Assembly (NCBI RefSeq): GCF_004379255.2 | Contig: NC_056039.1 | Location: forward strand, 23,883,883-23,947,882 | Length of the DNA stretch: 64,000 bases | DNA from: Salvia splendens | Taxonomy: Eukaryota; Streptophyta; Magnoliopsida; Lamiales; Lamiaceae | Direction: 5' to 3' | In this document: positions 12,609 to 25,067 of the stretch, one piece after another | How the letters are laid out: each line of letters starts with the position of its first letter | How positions within the stretch are numbered: position 1 is the first letter of the stretch | Notes under the pieces: generated by a model | What the model saw: the letters and a program-made list of their open reading frames with translations, nothing else | Databases searched by the model: none | What the model was told of the DNA's origin: nothing | Position numbers and translations under genes: made by a program

Positions 12609-13617
12609 GGGTGAGTGAATGAAAATATGAAATTTAAAATTTAAACTACACTTAAGAACAAAATAGGAACTAAAGTTGAAAATGAAATAAAATAAACTGA
12701 AATCACAAAATGAACTTAAAATAAAACAAACAAACTGCATTATAGATTGGTCAACATAGTAAACTGGGCTACTTGGATGAAATAAGAATAGTCATGAGAA
12801 AATCACAACACTTTGGAAATATAGAAACTTTTGGGAGTGTTCGGTTTGCAAGATTGTATCATGAGATTAAATATATAGTGTGTTTGGTTCATGAGATAAA
12901 ACTCAATCCTAGATGAATAATCATGAGATAATTAGTCATAGCTAACCCCTATAATTAAAATAATCTTATAACTCAATTCTAGATTATATCTTGGTATTAT
13001 AGGGGATGACCAACATTTTTCTTCACGAAAATTGCCTAAGTAAAAGAAGTGAAAAGAACTAAGTAGAAGGCTGTTAAATTAATTCTAAAGTTTTCAAACC
13101 TAAATGTAAGTTAGGGAAGCTAATTTATTAGGAAAATGACATCTAAATGGTGGGCTCAAAAAGTGTAATTAATTAGCTATTTTGCAGAGTTTGTAATGTG
13201 ACTAAGCTGACATGAGAGACGGGGGATTAAATCTGAGAACAACTAAATGAAACTAGCAACAACAATTTTATTTATTTTTATCTTTTCTTTTCTTCTTCAA
13301 ATATTTTCGGCCAATCCCTACAATGGCTTCTATAACAAGCTTAGACAAACTTCTATAAACAAGCAAACAATAAGAACACAAGTCTAGGTGAAGGCCAAAA
13401 ATGGTACGCTTGGATAACGCTTTTAGAACTTTTTCACCCAACACACCAACAAGAAATAAACGCCAACACCCTTCGAGAAATAAATACACCAAAGCTCTTA
13501 CAGATTAGGTCCCAAGAACCATTAACTAGAGAGTTTAGATGCTGGAAAGTAAGTACAAAATAAGAGCACAAAGAACTAAATTTCTCAAAGCATTAAAATA
13601 CTACACAACTCCAAGCT
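12609..13617. other. Unassigned AT-rich sequence
   Basis: No gene was recognised. A stretch near 12838-13010 with two spaced CATGAGAT-type phrases (GTGTTCGGTTTGCAAGATTG) may be a small MITE. The open frame at 13268-13492 has no recognisable protein. Confidence 0.4.
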
Positions 13618-15769
13618 TGTCACGACCACAACTCTCTAGTTAAAGAAAACGTAGCTATTTCGCGACTAAACTTACTAAATGGTCTCAAACTCATCATAGA
13701 TGGTACTTAATTCAAGGGAAAACATTGTCTGAATGTGATAAAAGGGTACAACCGTATCGAATCAGAGTAAATTTCTAGGAGACTAGTCTTTTCTAAAGCA
13801 AATTCTAGATCTTGCAGCGGAAGAGTACCAAGACGATATAATATGTGTGAAGACATACTACATCAGCTACCGTACTTCTTATTTCATTTTCTTTCCCACA
13901 TTAAGGAAAACAATATGCAGGGCTGAGTACTTGGTATACTCAGTGGGCTCATGCCGAAAACATTTCTCTTTTAGTTGTCAGCCAGTGAACACGGGGTTTT
14001 TCTGTAAACAATTCCCGGTCACTAAAACTGTTTATTTCTTTCTGAAAGTAGACTGCAGTCATAAAACTTCTCATGAAATACCATATCTGATCTGTGTGAA
14101 CCGGGAATGTGGCCACATTCCACGACGGTCACTGGACCGGCCAACGCTAGCACTAGCACACGGTCCCTATGTGTACACTAGTCCGAGTAGGGTTTGCCGC
14201 CCTGCTGAGACCCGAATTCGATTTAACTGATTTGGCATAGCCAACAGATAGGCAATCATAAATAAAAACTAGGCATGACAACTCATCTCAAAATATTCAT
14301 GCTTTCACATAAAACACATTTCTGAAAGAAAAAGAAGCCCACCTCGTTTGTTCAAACTCTTTCAAACGGGCGCTCCCTGACTTGAGATTACTCGTCGAGC
14401 GACGACGTTCCTTTATAATAAATAATATACTTAAATTTGGCTTTAAGTAATTATTTACTTTGCATGTATGCATGCCTAAGCGTGTGCTTATTATTTCTTT
14501 CCTGCCTTCTAAATTTAGAAGTCTTAAATCTTTAATTAAATCAACAATTTAATTTATCCGGAGTCTTGCCGAACTGCTCGAGTATAATATATTCCCGGAT
14601 TATTTTCCTTAAGTATCTTGAAATACTTTATGTGACTAATAAAATTCTCATCTATTTATTTACTGGGCACTATTTCAACGCGTTTTAATAATTTCTTTTC
14701 TTCCATGGCTTGGGGAATTTCTCTTCGGAAAATCCCGGATCCATTTAGAGCGGTAGCTCAAAATTTTAATTATTAAACACAAGGCCTGGTTTCACTGTAG
14801 TGGCCCAACTCTATATCTCCCTTCCTTATATGGCCCACTTTATTTTATTCTTCTGGCCAAATTACTTAATGGAGAAAAACTCTTTTATTTCTTGAACCTC
14901 CTGGCCCAAAGATCAAGGAGGCCCAAATTCTAATCCTTTAAGAATCCACACCAAAGCCCAAAAGAAATGGCCCAATCTGGAGTTATACTCCTCATCTGTC
15001 GGCTCTCTCCCTTTCTCTCTTATTTTTCCCCAATTTGAGGGAATCAAATACCTAATCAGAAATCCGCCGCTCCACTCTACTCGCCGGAACGTCGCCGATG
15101 GAACCTCTCTGCGTATCACTACTCCGGTCGGCGCTCCCTCCGCGCCGTCGAAGCTCGCCTCTTCTTGACTGATAGGGACCTCAATCGGGAAACCCTAGGC
15201 AGGTGGAGGACTTGTCGCCATCTAAACGGCACCGCGCGGCTGCGGCTTCGGAGTCGTCCCGATGCGGTGAAGTAGCTGCCTCGCCGGCTATCCGGTTGGG
15301 CACTGCGGTTTGCTACCGCTGCCTCTTGCCCGCCCGGTCAGATCTGTCTAGCGGCGGCGCTGCTACGGGGCCTCGCCGTCGTCCACGCTATGGCGGCGCT
15401 GCTACGGATTTTTTTGTAGTATTTATTCAATTTATCGGATCCAACACGAAATTGAGCCGAATAAATATTCTTCACGGAAAAGAATTATTTAGATTCGCAT
15501 TGTGATTTAATTCACAAATTTCTAGCTCTCATAACAAATTATCAATTTTTCAAAAACAATTAAATTTACCCCACATCAATTATTCAAAGCAGCCACGTCA
15601 CATATTCAACAAAGTTGACCCAGTCAAAATTCCAACTCAAAATTAGGTCACGAAAAGTATCCAACAACAATTCCACTCGACAATTAATCCACGGACTTCG
15701 CAACATTGAAAGTATTAATGCAAGTACTTTAGGGTTCAAAAATTAGGGTTCAAAAAGTGGGGCGTTACA
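13618..15769 (-). repeat. 3' LTR of gypsy 2 (short form)
   Basis: The plus-strand limits are TGTCACGACC and GGGGCGTTACA. The last roughly 350 bp (15418-15769) are about 94 percent identical by eye to 24713-25066. The segment around 13900-14220 is only moderately similar to 22640-22980, and the middle does not align readily. At 2152 bp it is about 630 bp shorter than the other LTR. Confidence 0.75.
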
Positions 15770-15782
15770 TCCTACCAACCTT
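15770..15782 (-). promoter_or_regulatory. Polypurine tract of gypsy 2
   Basis: Minus-strand AAGGTTGGTAGGA directly precedes the TGTAACG start of the 3' LTR, as expected for plus-strand DNA priming in this group. Confidence 0.75.
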
Positions 15783-15813
15783 AACAGAAATTTCGTCCCG
15801 AAATTTGTTACCC

Positions 15814-16994
15814 TCAAGTAAAGAGTTCTGGGTACAATTCCATCATCTTGTCCTCATTCTCCCATGTGGCTTCTTCATGCCCATGATTTTCCCAAAGTAC
15901 TATCACACAAGCAACAAGTTTATTTCTCACATTCTGGATCTTTCGGTCCAAAATAGATTGGGGTCTCTCCTCGTAGCTCAAGTCCGGATTTAAGGTGACT
16001 TCTTCGTAATGGATCACGTGCTTTGGGTAGAACATGTATTTCCGTAACTGCGACACATGAAAAATGTTGTGCACATTTTCAAGGCTTGGTGGTAGCGCCA
16101 ATCGATATGCAACAGAGCCCACTCCTTCAAGAATTTCGTAAGCCCCAATAAATCGAGGCTTCAATTTGCCCTTGACGCCAAATCGTGTTATCCCTTTTGA
16201 TGGGGACACCTTCAGGAAAACTTTGTCGCCAGCTTGGAATTGTAAGTTGGTTCGTCGGACATCCGCGTATGATTTCTGTCTGTCTTGAGCTTCTTTTATC
16301 CTTTTACGAATTTGTCGAACAATTCCAACCAGCTCTTCAACTGCATCGAGTCCAAGTATTCTTCTCTCGCCAACTTCATCCCAGTAGAGCGGCGATCTAC
16401 ACTTTCTTCCGTATAATGCCTCATACGGTGCCATGTTTATCGTTGCCTGAAAGCTGTTGTTGTAGGCGAAATCAATCAGTGGTAGTGCTGCCTCCCAACT
16501 TCCTCCTCAGTCGAGTACCACGGCCCTCAACAATCCTCAAGAGTTTGGATCGTTCTCTTGGATTGTCCATCAGTTTGCAGGTGAAATGCTGTGCTGAAGT
16601 TCAATTGAGTTCCAAGCTCTTTCTGTAGACTTATCCAAAATCTTGAGGTGAATTTTAGGTCACGGTCGGACGTGATAGTCACTGGGGCTCCATGCAATCG
16701 GACTATCTCCCTTATGTAAATTTGAGCTAGCTTGTTGGACCCATAGCTTATGAGAATCGGTATGAAGTGCGCACTCTTAGTAAGTCGGTCTATAATTACC
16801 CAAATGGCGGTGTTCCCTCTCAGAGTCCTTGTCAATCCCGTCACGAAATCCATGGCGATGTGCTCCCATTTCCACTCAGGAATCTCTAGTGGTTGTAACT
16901 TTTCATACGGTCGTTGATGTAGAGCCTTCACTTGCTGACAGACTAAACATCTCTCAACAAATGAGCTATATCCCTCTTCATACCATTCCACCAA
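15814..16994 (-). pseudogene. Gypsy 2 integrase with chromodomain-like C-terminus
   Basis: The upstream part keeps [14 protein letters not shown] of the zinc-finger end. The catalytic core follows, with MDFVTGL for the first Asp and [13 protein letters not shown] for the second. The third position falls in LQTDGQSKR, where the expected Glu after GQ is replaced by Ser. Stops and a frame change near 16500 break the segment. The frame resumes with MAPYEALYGRKCRSPLYW, then FRVSQLRKY-like and ATWENEDKM motifs that resemble a chromodomain and its approach. The changed catalytic residue and the stops make it dead. Confidence 0.88.
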
Positions 16995-19122
16995 AAGGAC
17001 TTCTTCAGATCTTGATACATTTTCGTACTTCCTGGGTGGGTGGTGTAAGGAGTCTCATGTGCTTCACTCATAACTTTATTTTTGAGTTCCTCGTTATTCG
17101 GTATGCATAGTCTTCCTTCAAAAGTAAGGGCGTTGTCACCTTCTTCACTAAAATTCCCAGATTCGCTGGTTTGCACTTCTACACGAATTTCCTCCAATTT
17201 CGCATCCATCCGTTGTGCTTCCAAAATTCTCGACCTCATATCAGGTTCAACAACTAAGGTGTCAATTCGTCCTTCCATTGTCTCAGGTGCTCTCACCACT
17301 TCCAAACGCATCTTGCCAAACTCGCATATCAGGCTTTCTTCTTTGGTGAGAAAAGTAGCCAGTTGGGAATGGTCCTTTCGGCTCAAAGCATCTGCCACTA
17401 CATTTGCTTTGCCGGGGTAGTAATTGATGCCACAATCGTAGTCCTTCACCAATTCGAGCCATCTTCGTTGCCGCATGTTCAAATATTTCTGCTCGAAAAA
17501 ATACTTCAGGCTTTTGTGGTCCGTAAAGATCTTACATCGAACTCCATAGAGATGATGTCTCCAAATCTTTAAGGCGTGTACTACCGCTGCTAACTCCAAG
17601 TCGTGGGTTGGATAGATCAACTCGTGTGGCCTCAATTATCGGGATGCGTAGGCAATCACTTTGTTCTTTTGCATTAATACGCAGCCAAGTCCCACCTTTG
17701 AAGCGTTCGTGTATACCACATAGTTCACTCCAGGCTCTGGCACGACTAGAAACTGTGCACTAGTTAGCTTCTCCTTCGGTAGTATCTTGGAGAATCCCTC
17801 TATAAACCTTCGGTAGTATTCTGCTAAGCCTAGGAAACTCCGAATCTCGTTTGGTGTTGAATGTGCTTTCCACTGTTGTACCGCCTCAACCTCGGCGGGA
17901 TCCACTCAGATTCCTTCTGCCTACACAATGTGATCAATGAAGTTTACTTCCTTAAGCCAAAACTCACACTTGCTGAATTTGGCGTACAATTTCTCACTCC
18001 TCAACGTCTCCAAAGTGATTCGCAGGTGTTCCTCGTGTTCCTTCTCATTCTTCGAGTAGACGAGTACATCATCTATGAAGATCAAAACAAATTTATCCAA
18101 GTATGGGTGAAATACTCGATTCATCAAATCCATGAATACTGCAGGTGCATTCGTCAACCCAAACGACATTACCACAAACTCATATCTTGTGCGAAAAGAT
18201 GTCTTCAGTATGTCTTCTCTTCGGACCCGCAATTGATGGTATCCGGACCTTAAGTCCATCTTTGAGAACACACCGGCTCCTCGGAGTTGATCGAATAGGT
18301 CATCTATCCTCGGCAGTGGATACTTGTTCTTGAGGGTCATTTTGTTCAACTCTTTATAGTCGATACACATCCTCATCGACCCATCATTCTTCTTCACAAA
18401 AAGCACAGATGCGCCCCACGGTGAAACACTGGGTCTAATGAAACCCAAGTCTATAAGCTCTTGAAGTTGTATCTTGAGTTCTTCCAACTCTTTAGGCGCC
18501 ATTCAATATGGGGCTTTAGACACAGGTGCTGACCCTGGCTCTAGGTCGATTGTGAACTCCAATTGTCGATCTGGCGGTGGGCCAGGAAAAGCTTCAGGAA
18601 AATGGCTGGAAATTCTCGTACCACAGCAACATCCTCCACTTTCCTTTCTTTCTTCTCATCTGCTTGTAGATAGACAAGATAGGCAGGACGCCCTTTTCTC
18701 AACATCGTAGTGGCTTGGAGTGCGTAGATGATAGACGTTTTCCGGTTCATCGTGATTCCGTGATACACAATTGGTTCTTTTCCAGAGGCTTGTAATGATA
18801 TTTGTCTTTTCTTACAATGAATAGTAGCAAAATTCACAGTTAACCAATCCATTCCCAAGATTATATCGATATCCCCCATTGTCATGACTTGTAAGTTGTG
18901 CGCAACTAGCTTAAGTTCTCCCATAACAATTTCTATATTCGAGCATGTTCGAGAAATCTCTATTACCCCTCCTACCGGTGAGGTCACCATCATCTTATGT
19001 TCAGATTTATTAGCAGGCAAACTTAATGTGTCGACACATAGTTCTGATATGAAAGAATGCGATGCGCCCGTATCAAACAATACAACAATAGGTGTATCGC
19101 GGATTTTGCCCATACCTGCCAA
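16943..19122 (-). pseudogene. Gypsy 2 protease, reverse transcriptase and RNase H
   Basis: The protease has VVLFDTGASHSF and ILGMDWL. A one-base loss near 18590 and a TGA just before MAPKELEEL separate it from the RT. The RT shows [29 protein letters not shown] and the FIDDVLVYS active site. A TAG and a TGA (17936-17920) and a TAA at 17636 interrupt the rest. An in-frame deletion near 17775 removes about 25 residues between FSKI and LTSAQF, just before RNase H. RNase H itself has YTNASKVGLGCVLMQ, with Asn in place of the usual first catalytic Asp. It continues with the linker to the integrase zinc finger. Confidence 0.9.
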
Positions 19123-19143
19123 TTTTCCGTTCTCGTGACTCCC

Positions 19144-20229
19144 TTATTCAGTCTTGGGTTGCTTATAACTCAACGCATGTGCTCTAGCCTGGGAGGGAAG
19201 TCTTGGGCGGTGAGGTTGTTGTTGTCGCGGAGGTTGATCACGATTCATCCTTGGTTCCGCCGGTGGTGCCCTCGACTGCTGACGGAATCCTTGATTGTTC
19301 TGCCTTGACCCCATCCTCACATTCTTGCTCGGACACTCTCTAGAGAAGTGGCCATTTCCCCCACAGTAAAAGCACTTGGTAGTGTTCTGCATTCTACACT
19401 CTCTGAAATGGTACTTGGAGCACACATTGCATTGTGGTGGTTTGGGTCGGAAGTCACCCCTCTGGTTAGAGAAATTTTATCTGCCCCCATACTGTGGTCG
19501 GTTTTGGGTGGGCTGGTACCTCTTGTTTTCATAGTGGGTCCTATTCTCATCCCACTTCCTCTTCTCCCGGAAATGTTGTGGTGGAGGTAAAGCCAATGTA
19601 GTGTTTTCCGTCACCCTCTCCTTGGGCATAGCTGCCTCAACATCTATTGCGAGGGCCAACGCTTCCGCGTATGTAAGTCTCCCACGACTAGCCAATGCCA
19701 TCTTTATCTCATGCCTTAGACCCTCACAGAACTTATCGGCCAGTTTCTCGTCGGTGTTAACTTGTTCAGGTACATACCGAGTCATATCGCGGTGTGCACA
19801 ATCATATCCAGTCACAGACATGCGCCCTTGGGTTAAGCTGTAAAACTCAGCCGCCTTTGCTTTTCGGTAGCTCTTTGGTATGTACTTGTTATATATCTCC
19901 TCCTTGAAGTTCTCCCAAGTCATTCTACCCACTTGATCTCGTGGCGTGGTCTTCATCTTGGTATCCCACCAAAAGTCGGCTGACCCAGTTAGTTTGTAGG
20001 TCACACAAGTCATTCGTTCCTCATCGTTGCACATCAGAACTGTGAAAATACGCTCCAATGCGCGTATCCAAGTCTCAGTCTTTTCCGACTCTCCCATTCC
20101 ATCGAAGACATGTGGTTTTTGTGTTAGAAACAACTTCACAATTTCCCGGTCTACCGGAGGTGGAGGAGGTGGTGGTGGTGGCGGTGTAGGCTCCTGGTTC
20201 CCATTTCTTACCTTACGTATTGGCGGCAT
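19144..20229 (-). pseudogene. Gypsy 2 gag with zinc knuckle
   Basis: It begins MPPIRKVRNGNQEP, followed by a run of ten prolines and the retrotransposon gag domain (DFWWDTKM, MTWENFKEEIYNKYIP, AAEFYSLTQGRMSV). An in-frame TAA at 19477 separates the domain from the nucleocapsid end, which carries a perfect CCHC knuckle CFYCGGNGHFSREC. A second in-frame TAA at 19144 lies before the protease. Both TAA codons could derive from CAA (Gln). Gag would form the virus-like particle that packages element RNA. Confidence 0.9.
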
Positions 20230-20339
20230 TCTGATTCATTATCAATCAAACGAGTTATTATTGCACTTATTCCAATCTATCAATAGTCATGTTGTATAGC
20301 TGAAAAGGTCATGCAATATCTCATAAGTAGGGATCAAGG

Positions 20340-20573
20340 GACAATTGTACAACAAAAACAAAAGATAATTGCACAATGGATAGAGAAAGACAATTGTACC
20401 ATGGATTAGCAAAAGACGTTTGCACAATAGGATAGCAAAAGACGCTTGCACAATGGGATAGCAAGAGACGTTTGTACAATAGGATAACAAAGGACGATTA
20501 CACAGTAGAATAGCAAGGACAATTGCACAATAGAATATCAAAAGACAATTGCCCAACAAGGTAGCAAAAGATA
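20340..20573. repeat. 26-bp minisatellite in the gypsy 2 leader
   Basis: About nine imperfect copies of a 26-bp unit, GACAATTGCACAATAGGATA plus AGCAAA, run head to tail between gag and the upstream ORF. Every copy contains a TTGYACAAT-like core. Confidence 0.85.
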
Positions 20574-20725
20574 GAAATTCCCCATAGCATATCAAAACGT
20601 TGCCTTCCAGAGGTCCTAGTATCAATCACAACCAAGGAAGAAGAAAAACCAAAACGTGGAAATATAATGGTAAATAGTCAAGCAAAAACAATAAGGTATC
20701 AAAACATGGGGGAAAGCAAAACAAT

Positions 20726-21393
20726 CTATTCCATGACTATTGTCTCTAAATTTCTCCCTCCTCTTTCTCCTCCTCGTCTTCGGTCACCAACATTCTCCTT
20801 ATTTGGGTTCCCTTCTCCCTCGAGGGGTTCCTCCTCCTCCTCCTCCTCATCTTCTTCTACGGCGTGTACGGGTGAAGGGATTTTCATGAGTATCCTCTCG
20901 ACCTCACTGTCTATTCTGGAAGGGGCCGAAGTGCGCATCCCGAGCCTTATTCTTTTGGGAGCACGTGAGACGTGTGGCTCCTTGTCATAACGATATTTCT
21001 TTAAGGGAGCTTGGTCAGGCGGAAAAATCTGCGGAGGTGGGTAACGTGGTGGTCCATCGGATGCAGCCACTAAGGCCGGAAGTTGTACCCCTAAAAGGCC
21101 GGGCAAGTCCTCTCACGGTACGTACTTGGGCGGGCTATACCATGTGAATGAATCTACCGCCTGGGCGACCCACTGGCTCCAAGAGGGCGGTAGGGTGTGG
21201 ATGAGCTTTGCGATTCCCGTGTGATTGGTTCCCCCCCATACGCGTAGGCGTCCATCCATCGATCGTAAAACTCAGTGACGTAACTCATAAGGTAGATCTT
21301 TCCATCCCACTCGTATTCTCTGTAGCTCTCAACTGGGAAGTTATTATTTCTGGCGTAACGATTACGCATCGGAGCATAATACGATCCGACCAT
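20726..21393 (-). pseudogene. Extra ORF upstream of gag in gypsy 2
   Basis: A minus-strand ATG at 21393 opens MVGSYYAPMRNRYARNNN and continues through YREYEWDGKIYLMSYV and WMDAYAYGG. A frame change near 21160 and one TGA near 21105 (CGA likely) separate this from a second part. That part has LPGLLGVQLPALVAASDG, a proline-rich stretch, RAPKRIRLGMRTSAP and an acidic run of Glu near 20840. Joined in concept it would be roughly 220 residues. I recognise no family. Its codon-like structure and position between primer site and gag suggest a real element-encoded protein now decayed, but it could be captured host sequence. Confidence 0.55.
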
Positions 21394-22263
21394 CTACATA
21401 GATGGAAATCTCAACATCAACTCAAAGATAGAAAGGAATATGGAAGATATATGGCTCAAAATGATGTTGAGAGTATGATGTAGATGCATACGAATATGTA
21501 TACAAGATGTAGGTATGATAGTTGTATCACGTCAAGAATAAAACTTTTGCCCTCAAGGTAAATGGTTCGCTCATTTTGTTTGATTTTGTATTTCGTCAAA
21601 TCGCAGTACGTCGACTTCTAGATCCCCATAGGTTACTTGCCTCGTATTAGACATTTCACACCTCCACGTTTATTATTGTCGCAAAATTATTTATCGCGTA
21701 TTTTATAGGTACATATGGTTACAAGCAAGAAGTTCATCACCATAGGAGTTGTATTTCATACACTATACATTTGTATCTATCAAAATCACATACATCATAC
21801 TTTGCGTTCCACAACTTCCAAAACCATGTAAATCCCACCATATATGGATAAAATGAAAATTAGATTTTCCAACACTCATGGAAGTTCAACATACATTCAC
21901 ATATTTTCCTCATCAAGAAAGATACAATTTCCCATGCTTGAAAATATTCATCATATTTGGCAAAATCATACTTTACAATCAACTAAGAGCAATCATATAT
22001 ATATATATCATCTCACATTTCGAACAATATTTTTCAAAACCATAGTATTGACTTCAATCTCCAAAAGCAAAATTTCCCATTGCAACTTCCAATATTCTAT
22101 AATCCAATCCAAAAGTCACCAAAATACTTTTACCTCTTTTTTCATGGTTGGGCGTGACGAGTTGTGGTGTTGAGCCATCGACATTTAACACTTTAGCCAA
22201 TTAATACAAGAATGGATTTTGACTAAAAAAAAAGACTCTTGGGTCCAAAGCGAAAAGAACTGA

Positions 22264-22276
22264 GGCTCTGATACCA
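22264..22276 (-). promoter_or_regulatory. Primer binding site of gypsy 2 (tRNA-Met)
   Basis: Minus-strand TGGTATCAGAGCC, complementary to the 3' end of initiator tRNA-Met, lies three bases after the 5' LTR end. Confidence 0.9.
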
Positions 22277-22279
22277 AAC

Positions 22280-25066
22280 TGTCATAACCGCCCTTTAGGG
22301 TTAATAAATACGGGCGATCGTGATTAAAAGAACTTAATAAACATACGAAGAAAACTAGGGTTTCAATAAAGAGTTTGACCAATAATTAATATTTTAAAAA
22401 AACGACCAAGGGTTTGACATTATCCAAAAGATATCAAGTTTTCAAATATCCAAATAATTAGGTTCAAAGCTAAATAAACGATGAGTAAAAACAATGTCTC
22501 AGCGGAAGCGTTCACGAGAAAGAGTGACGTCATGTGTGGAGACACAACGACACTTGTAGTTCAAAGATAACAAAATAAAATTCAATTTTAATTGCTCAAC
22601 ACCACCAATTATTCGTCGCCACTCAACCTATACATAAGGAAAACACATGCAGGGCTGAGTACTATAAAAATACTCATTGGACTTATGCCGGAAACAAGTT
22701 ATCAAAATAATATTATCATGCCATTCATAAGTAAACATCGGGGTTTTGCTTTAGAAAGGCCTGAGGCACTCAAAATCATTCCCATTGTAAAAAGTCGACT
22801 GATCAGTTATTTTCCCATAGACGTTAACCATATCTGCACATACATGACATGGTATGTGGCCACAAACCAAGTCACTAGACCGGCCAACCCATACGCTAGC
22901 ACACGGTCTACCATATGTGTACACTAATCCAAGTAAGGTTTGCGACCCTACAAGGACCTGAATTCGATTTACATAATAATTGCAAAAGCCACATCAGATA
23001 CACACGTTAAAATCAAAGAACGGCATGATAAACATAGTTTCATTCCCATCGATAAAATATTTAGGACATCGTCCTTAATTAAAAGAAAGCCCACCTCGAC
23101 TGCTTAATTTACAAGTATTTTCTTACCCTTGGTATCACGTTTCGCTTGCGAGGATTCACCTTTAGCATTTAGATAATACATAAATCATGAACACAACAAA
23201 TCAAGCCAATAAATAAGATTCGTGCACCCTATGACTTCGGCAATTTTTTTATCAATAAGATTATAATTTTCGATTATTTCCAGCCACTCACGCTCCAATA
23301 ATTTTGCCAAAAGATAAAACGAACCACGCGGATTTAATTAGCTCGATTCTATTTGCCAACAATTAGTCCAACAACAGAAGCAGAAACACCCAAGCCAAGC
23401 CCAAAGACTTAAATAGGTACGGCCACTTCCAAGAATTTAAAAGAATTAGCCCAAAGTTTAATTAAACAATCCGTATCCCTTTTGCAGACCAAAAATGAAA
23501 AGAAATTTAATAAAGAATAAAAAGTATACTCCCATTCCCAACATGCACACATACTCGAATACTCCCTTTTCCAACATAGTACACTTCCATATTAAATCAA
23601 ACATTAACCAAGAACTCAAATATTCCCATTCCAACAAAAACCGCCGACCCTCTCCAAGAATAGACCCAAATTTCTCAAATTTGAAACACTCAAATTGAAG
23701 ACTACAAATGCACACCCACCAATTCCCTCTCTCTCTCCCCCTCGATTTCTCTCATAAGAAGAACAAAACAAGATCCTTAAATTGAAGGGAAAATCCTCAA
23801 ATTAAACATAAATCCCTAATTGGAGTAATCCCTGTACCCGTCGGAGTTCGTCGCTGCTTCGAGGTCGCCCGGCGCCGTAGCAGCCGCTGCGTCGCTGCCC
23901 CGGCAGCACCGATTACAACCCCGCAAGTTAAGTTCTGAATTTTGATTTCATGAATTAAAGCTCGAATCTTTGATTTAGATTGTTCAAATTATCGATTTGT
24001 TTCAGTTACTGTTCTCCATGAGATGCACAAATATGGAATTGGGTGGAAGAAGTGTATACCTTCAATTTGCAGATTTGCAACTGAACGGAACAGGAACTCC
24101 CTCACCTTAGTTCTTAGTTCTCGGTTTCTGACAGGAAGAATGAATGGGTTGATTTGAAAATGGCGGAATTAGTGAGGTAGAACATAGATAAATGGTTACC
24201 TTGGTGGAATTAGGATTGAGAGGGGAACAACGATCCCTTCTCTTCCGCCTTGAGGAAATTTTGGGATTCACAATTGAATTGAGAGTGACTGCAGAATTGG
24301 TGTTAGGCGGAGAGATGGGGTATGGAGATTTATATTGCATAACATGAGATTATAATTGGGAGTTAGTTGTGGTTAAGATTTGGAAGAGATTTAGGAGTGG
24401 GATATGTTTTTTTTGAACGTGAGAGAGGGGGTGGAATATGGGTAATTATTTTCACAAGACTTAATTTGGATTGACTAGTTTTATTTATTTGGAATTTTAT
24501 TTGCAGATCACGGAGGCGGAGAGGAAAATCGCGTAAAAGGAGGAGAGGAAAAATCTCTGCAGAATATTTATTTAAAATGTGAACTAAGGAAAGTCTTGGT
24601 GACGAAGTCAAAGAGGAAAAGATTTAATTAAATTAGTTTGTTTCACGGTCCGTTGTATTTTATTTAAATTGTGCAGCCCACAATTTATTTTCCACAAGAC
24701 TGGATTTTTTAGTATTATTTATTCAATTTATCGGATCCAACACGAAATTGAGTCCAATAAATATTCTTCACGGAAATGAATTATTTAGATTCGCATTGTG
24801 ATTTACTTCACAAATTTCTAGATCTCATAACAAATTATCAATTTTTCAAAAACAATTAAATCCACCCCACATCAATTATTCAAAGCAGCCACGTCACATA
24901 TTCAACAAAGTTGACCCAGTTAAAATTCCAACTTAAAATTATGTCACAAAAAGTATCCAACAATAATTTCACTCGACAATTAATCTACGGACTTCGCAAC
25001 ATTAAAAGTATTAAATGCAAGTATTTTAGGGTTTGAAAATTAGGGTTAAAAAAGTGGGGCGTTAGA
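22280..25066 (-). repeat. 5' LTR of gypsy 2 (long form)
   Basis: The plus-strand limits are TGTCATAACC next to the primer site and GGGGCGTTAGA, where the expected terminal CA has become GA. At 2787 bp it contains about 600 bp more than the left LTR, mainly around 23380-24700. Its right edge touches the orphan actin-intron copy. Confidence 0.75.
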
Positions 25067-25067
25067 G

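Larger units (their letters stand above)
13618..25066 (-). mobile_element. Tekay/Del-like Ty3/gypsy element (gypsy 2)
   Basis: On the minus strand the order is 5' LTR (25066-22280), methionine-tRNA primer site, an extra ORF, a minisatellite, gag, protease, RT, RNase H, integrase with chromodomain-like end, polypurine tract and 3' LTR (15769-13618). The TGTAACGCCCCAC start and the tRNA-Met primer site are typical of the Tekay/Del chromoviruses. The flanks AAGCT (left) and GAGAT (right) do not match, so no target duplication is visible. Confidence 0.85.

Noticed and set aside
12408..12740. Open frames over the GC-rich right end of the MITE at 11857-12608
   Set aside because: They run across a MITE terminus, follow base composition and show no domain.
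22264..22276. tRNA-like match
   Set aside because: Only the 3' complement of tRNA-Met is present, as a primer binding site; no cloverleaf can be formed around it. The same holds for 45441-45452 and 62223-62240.
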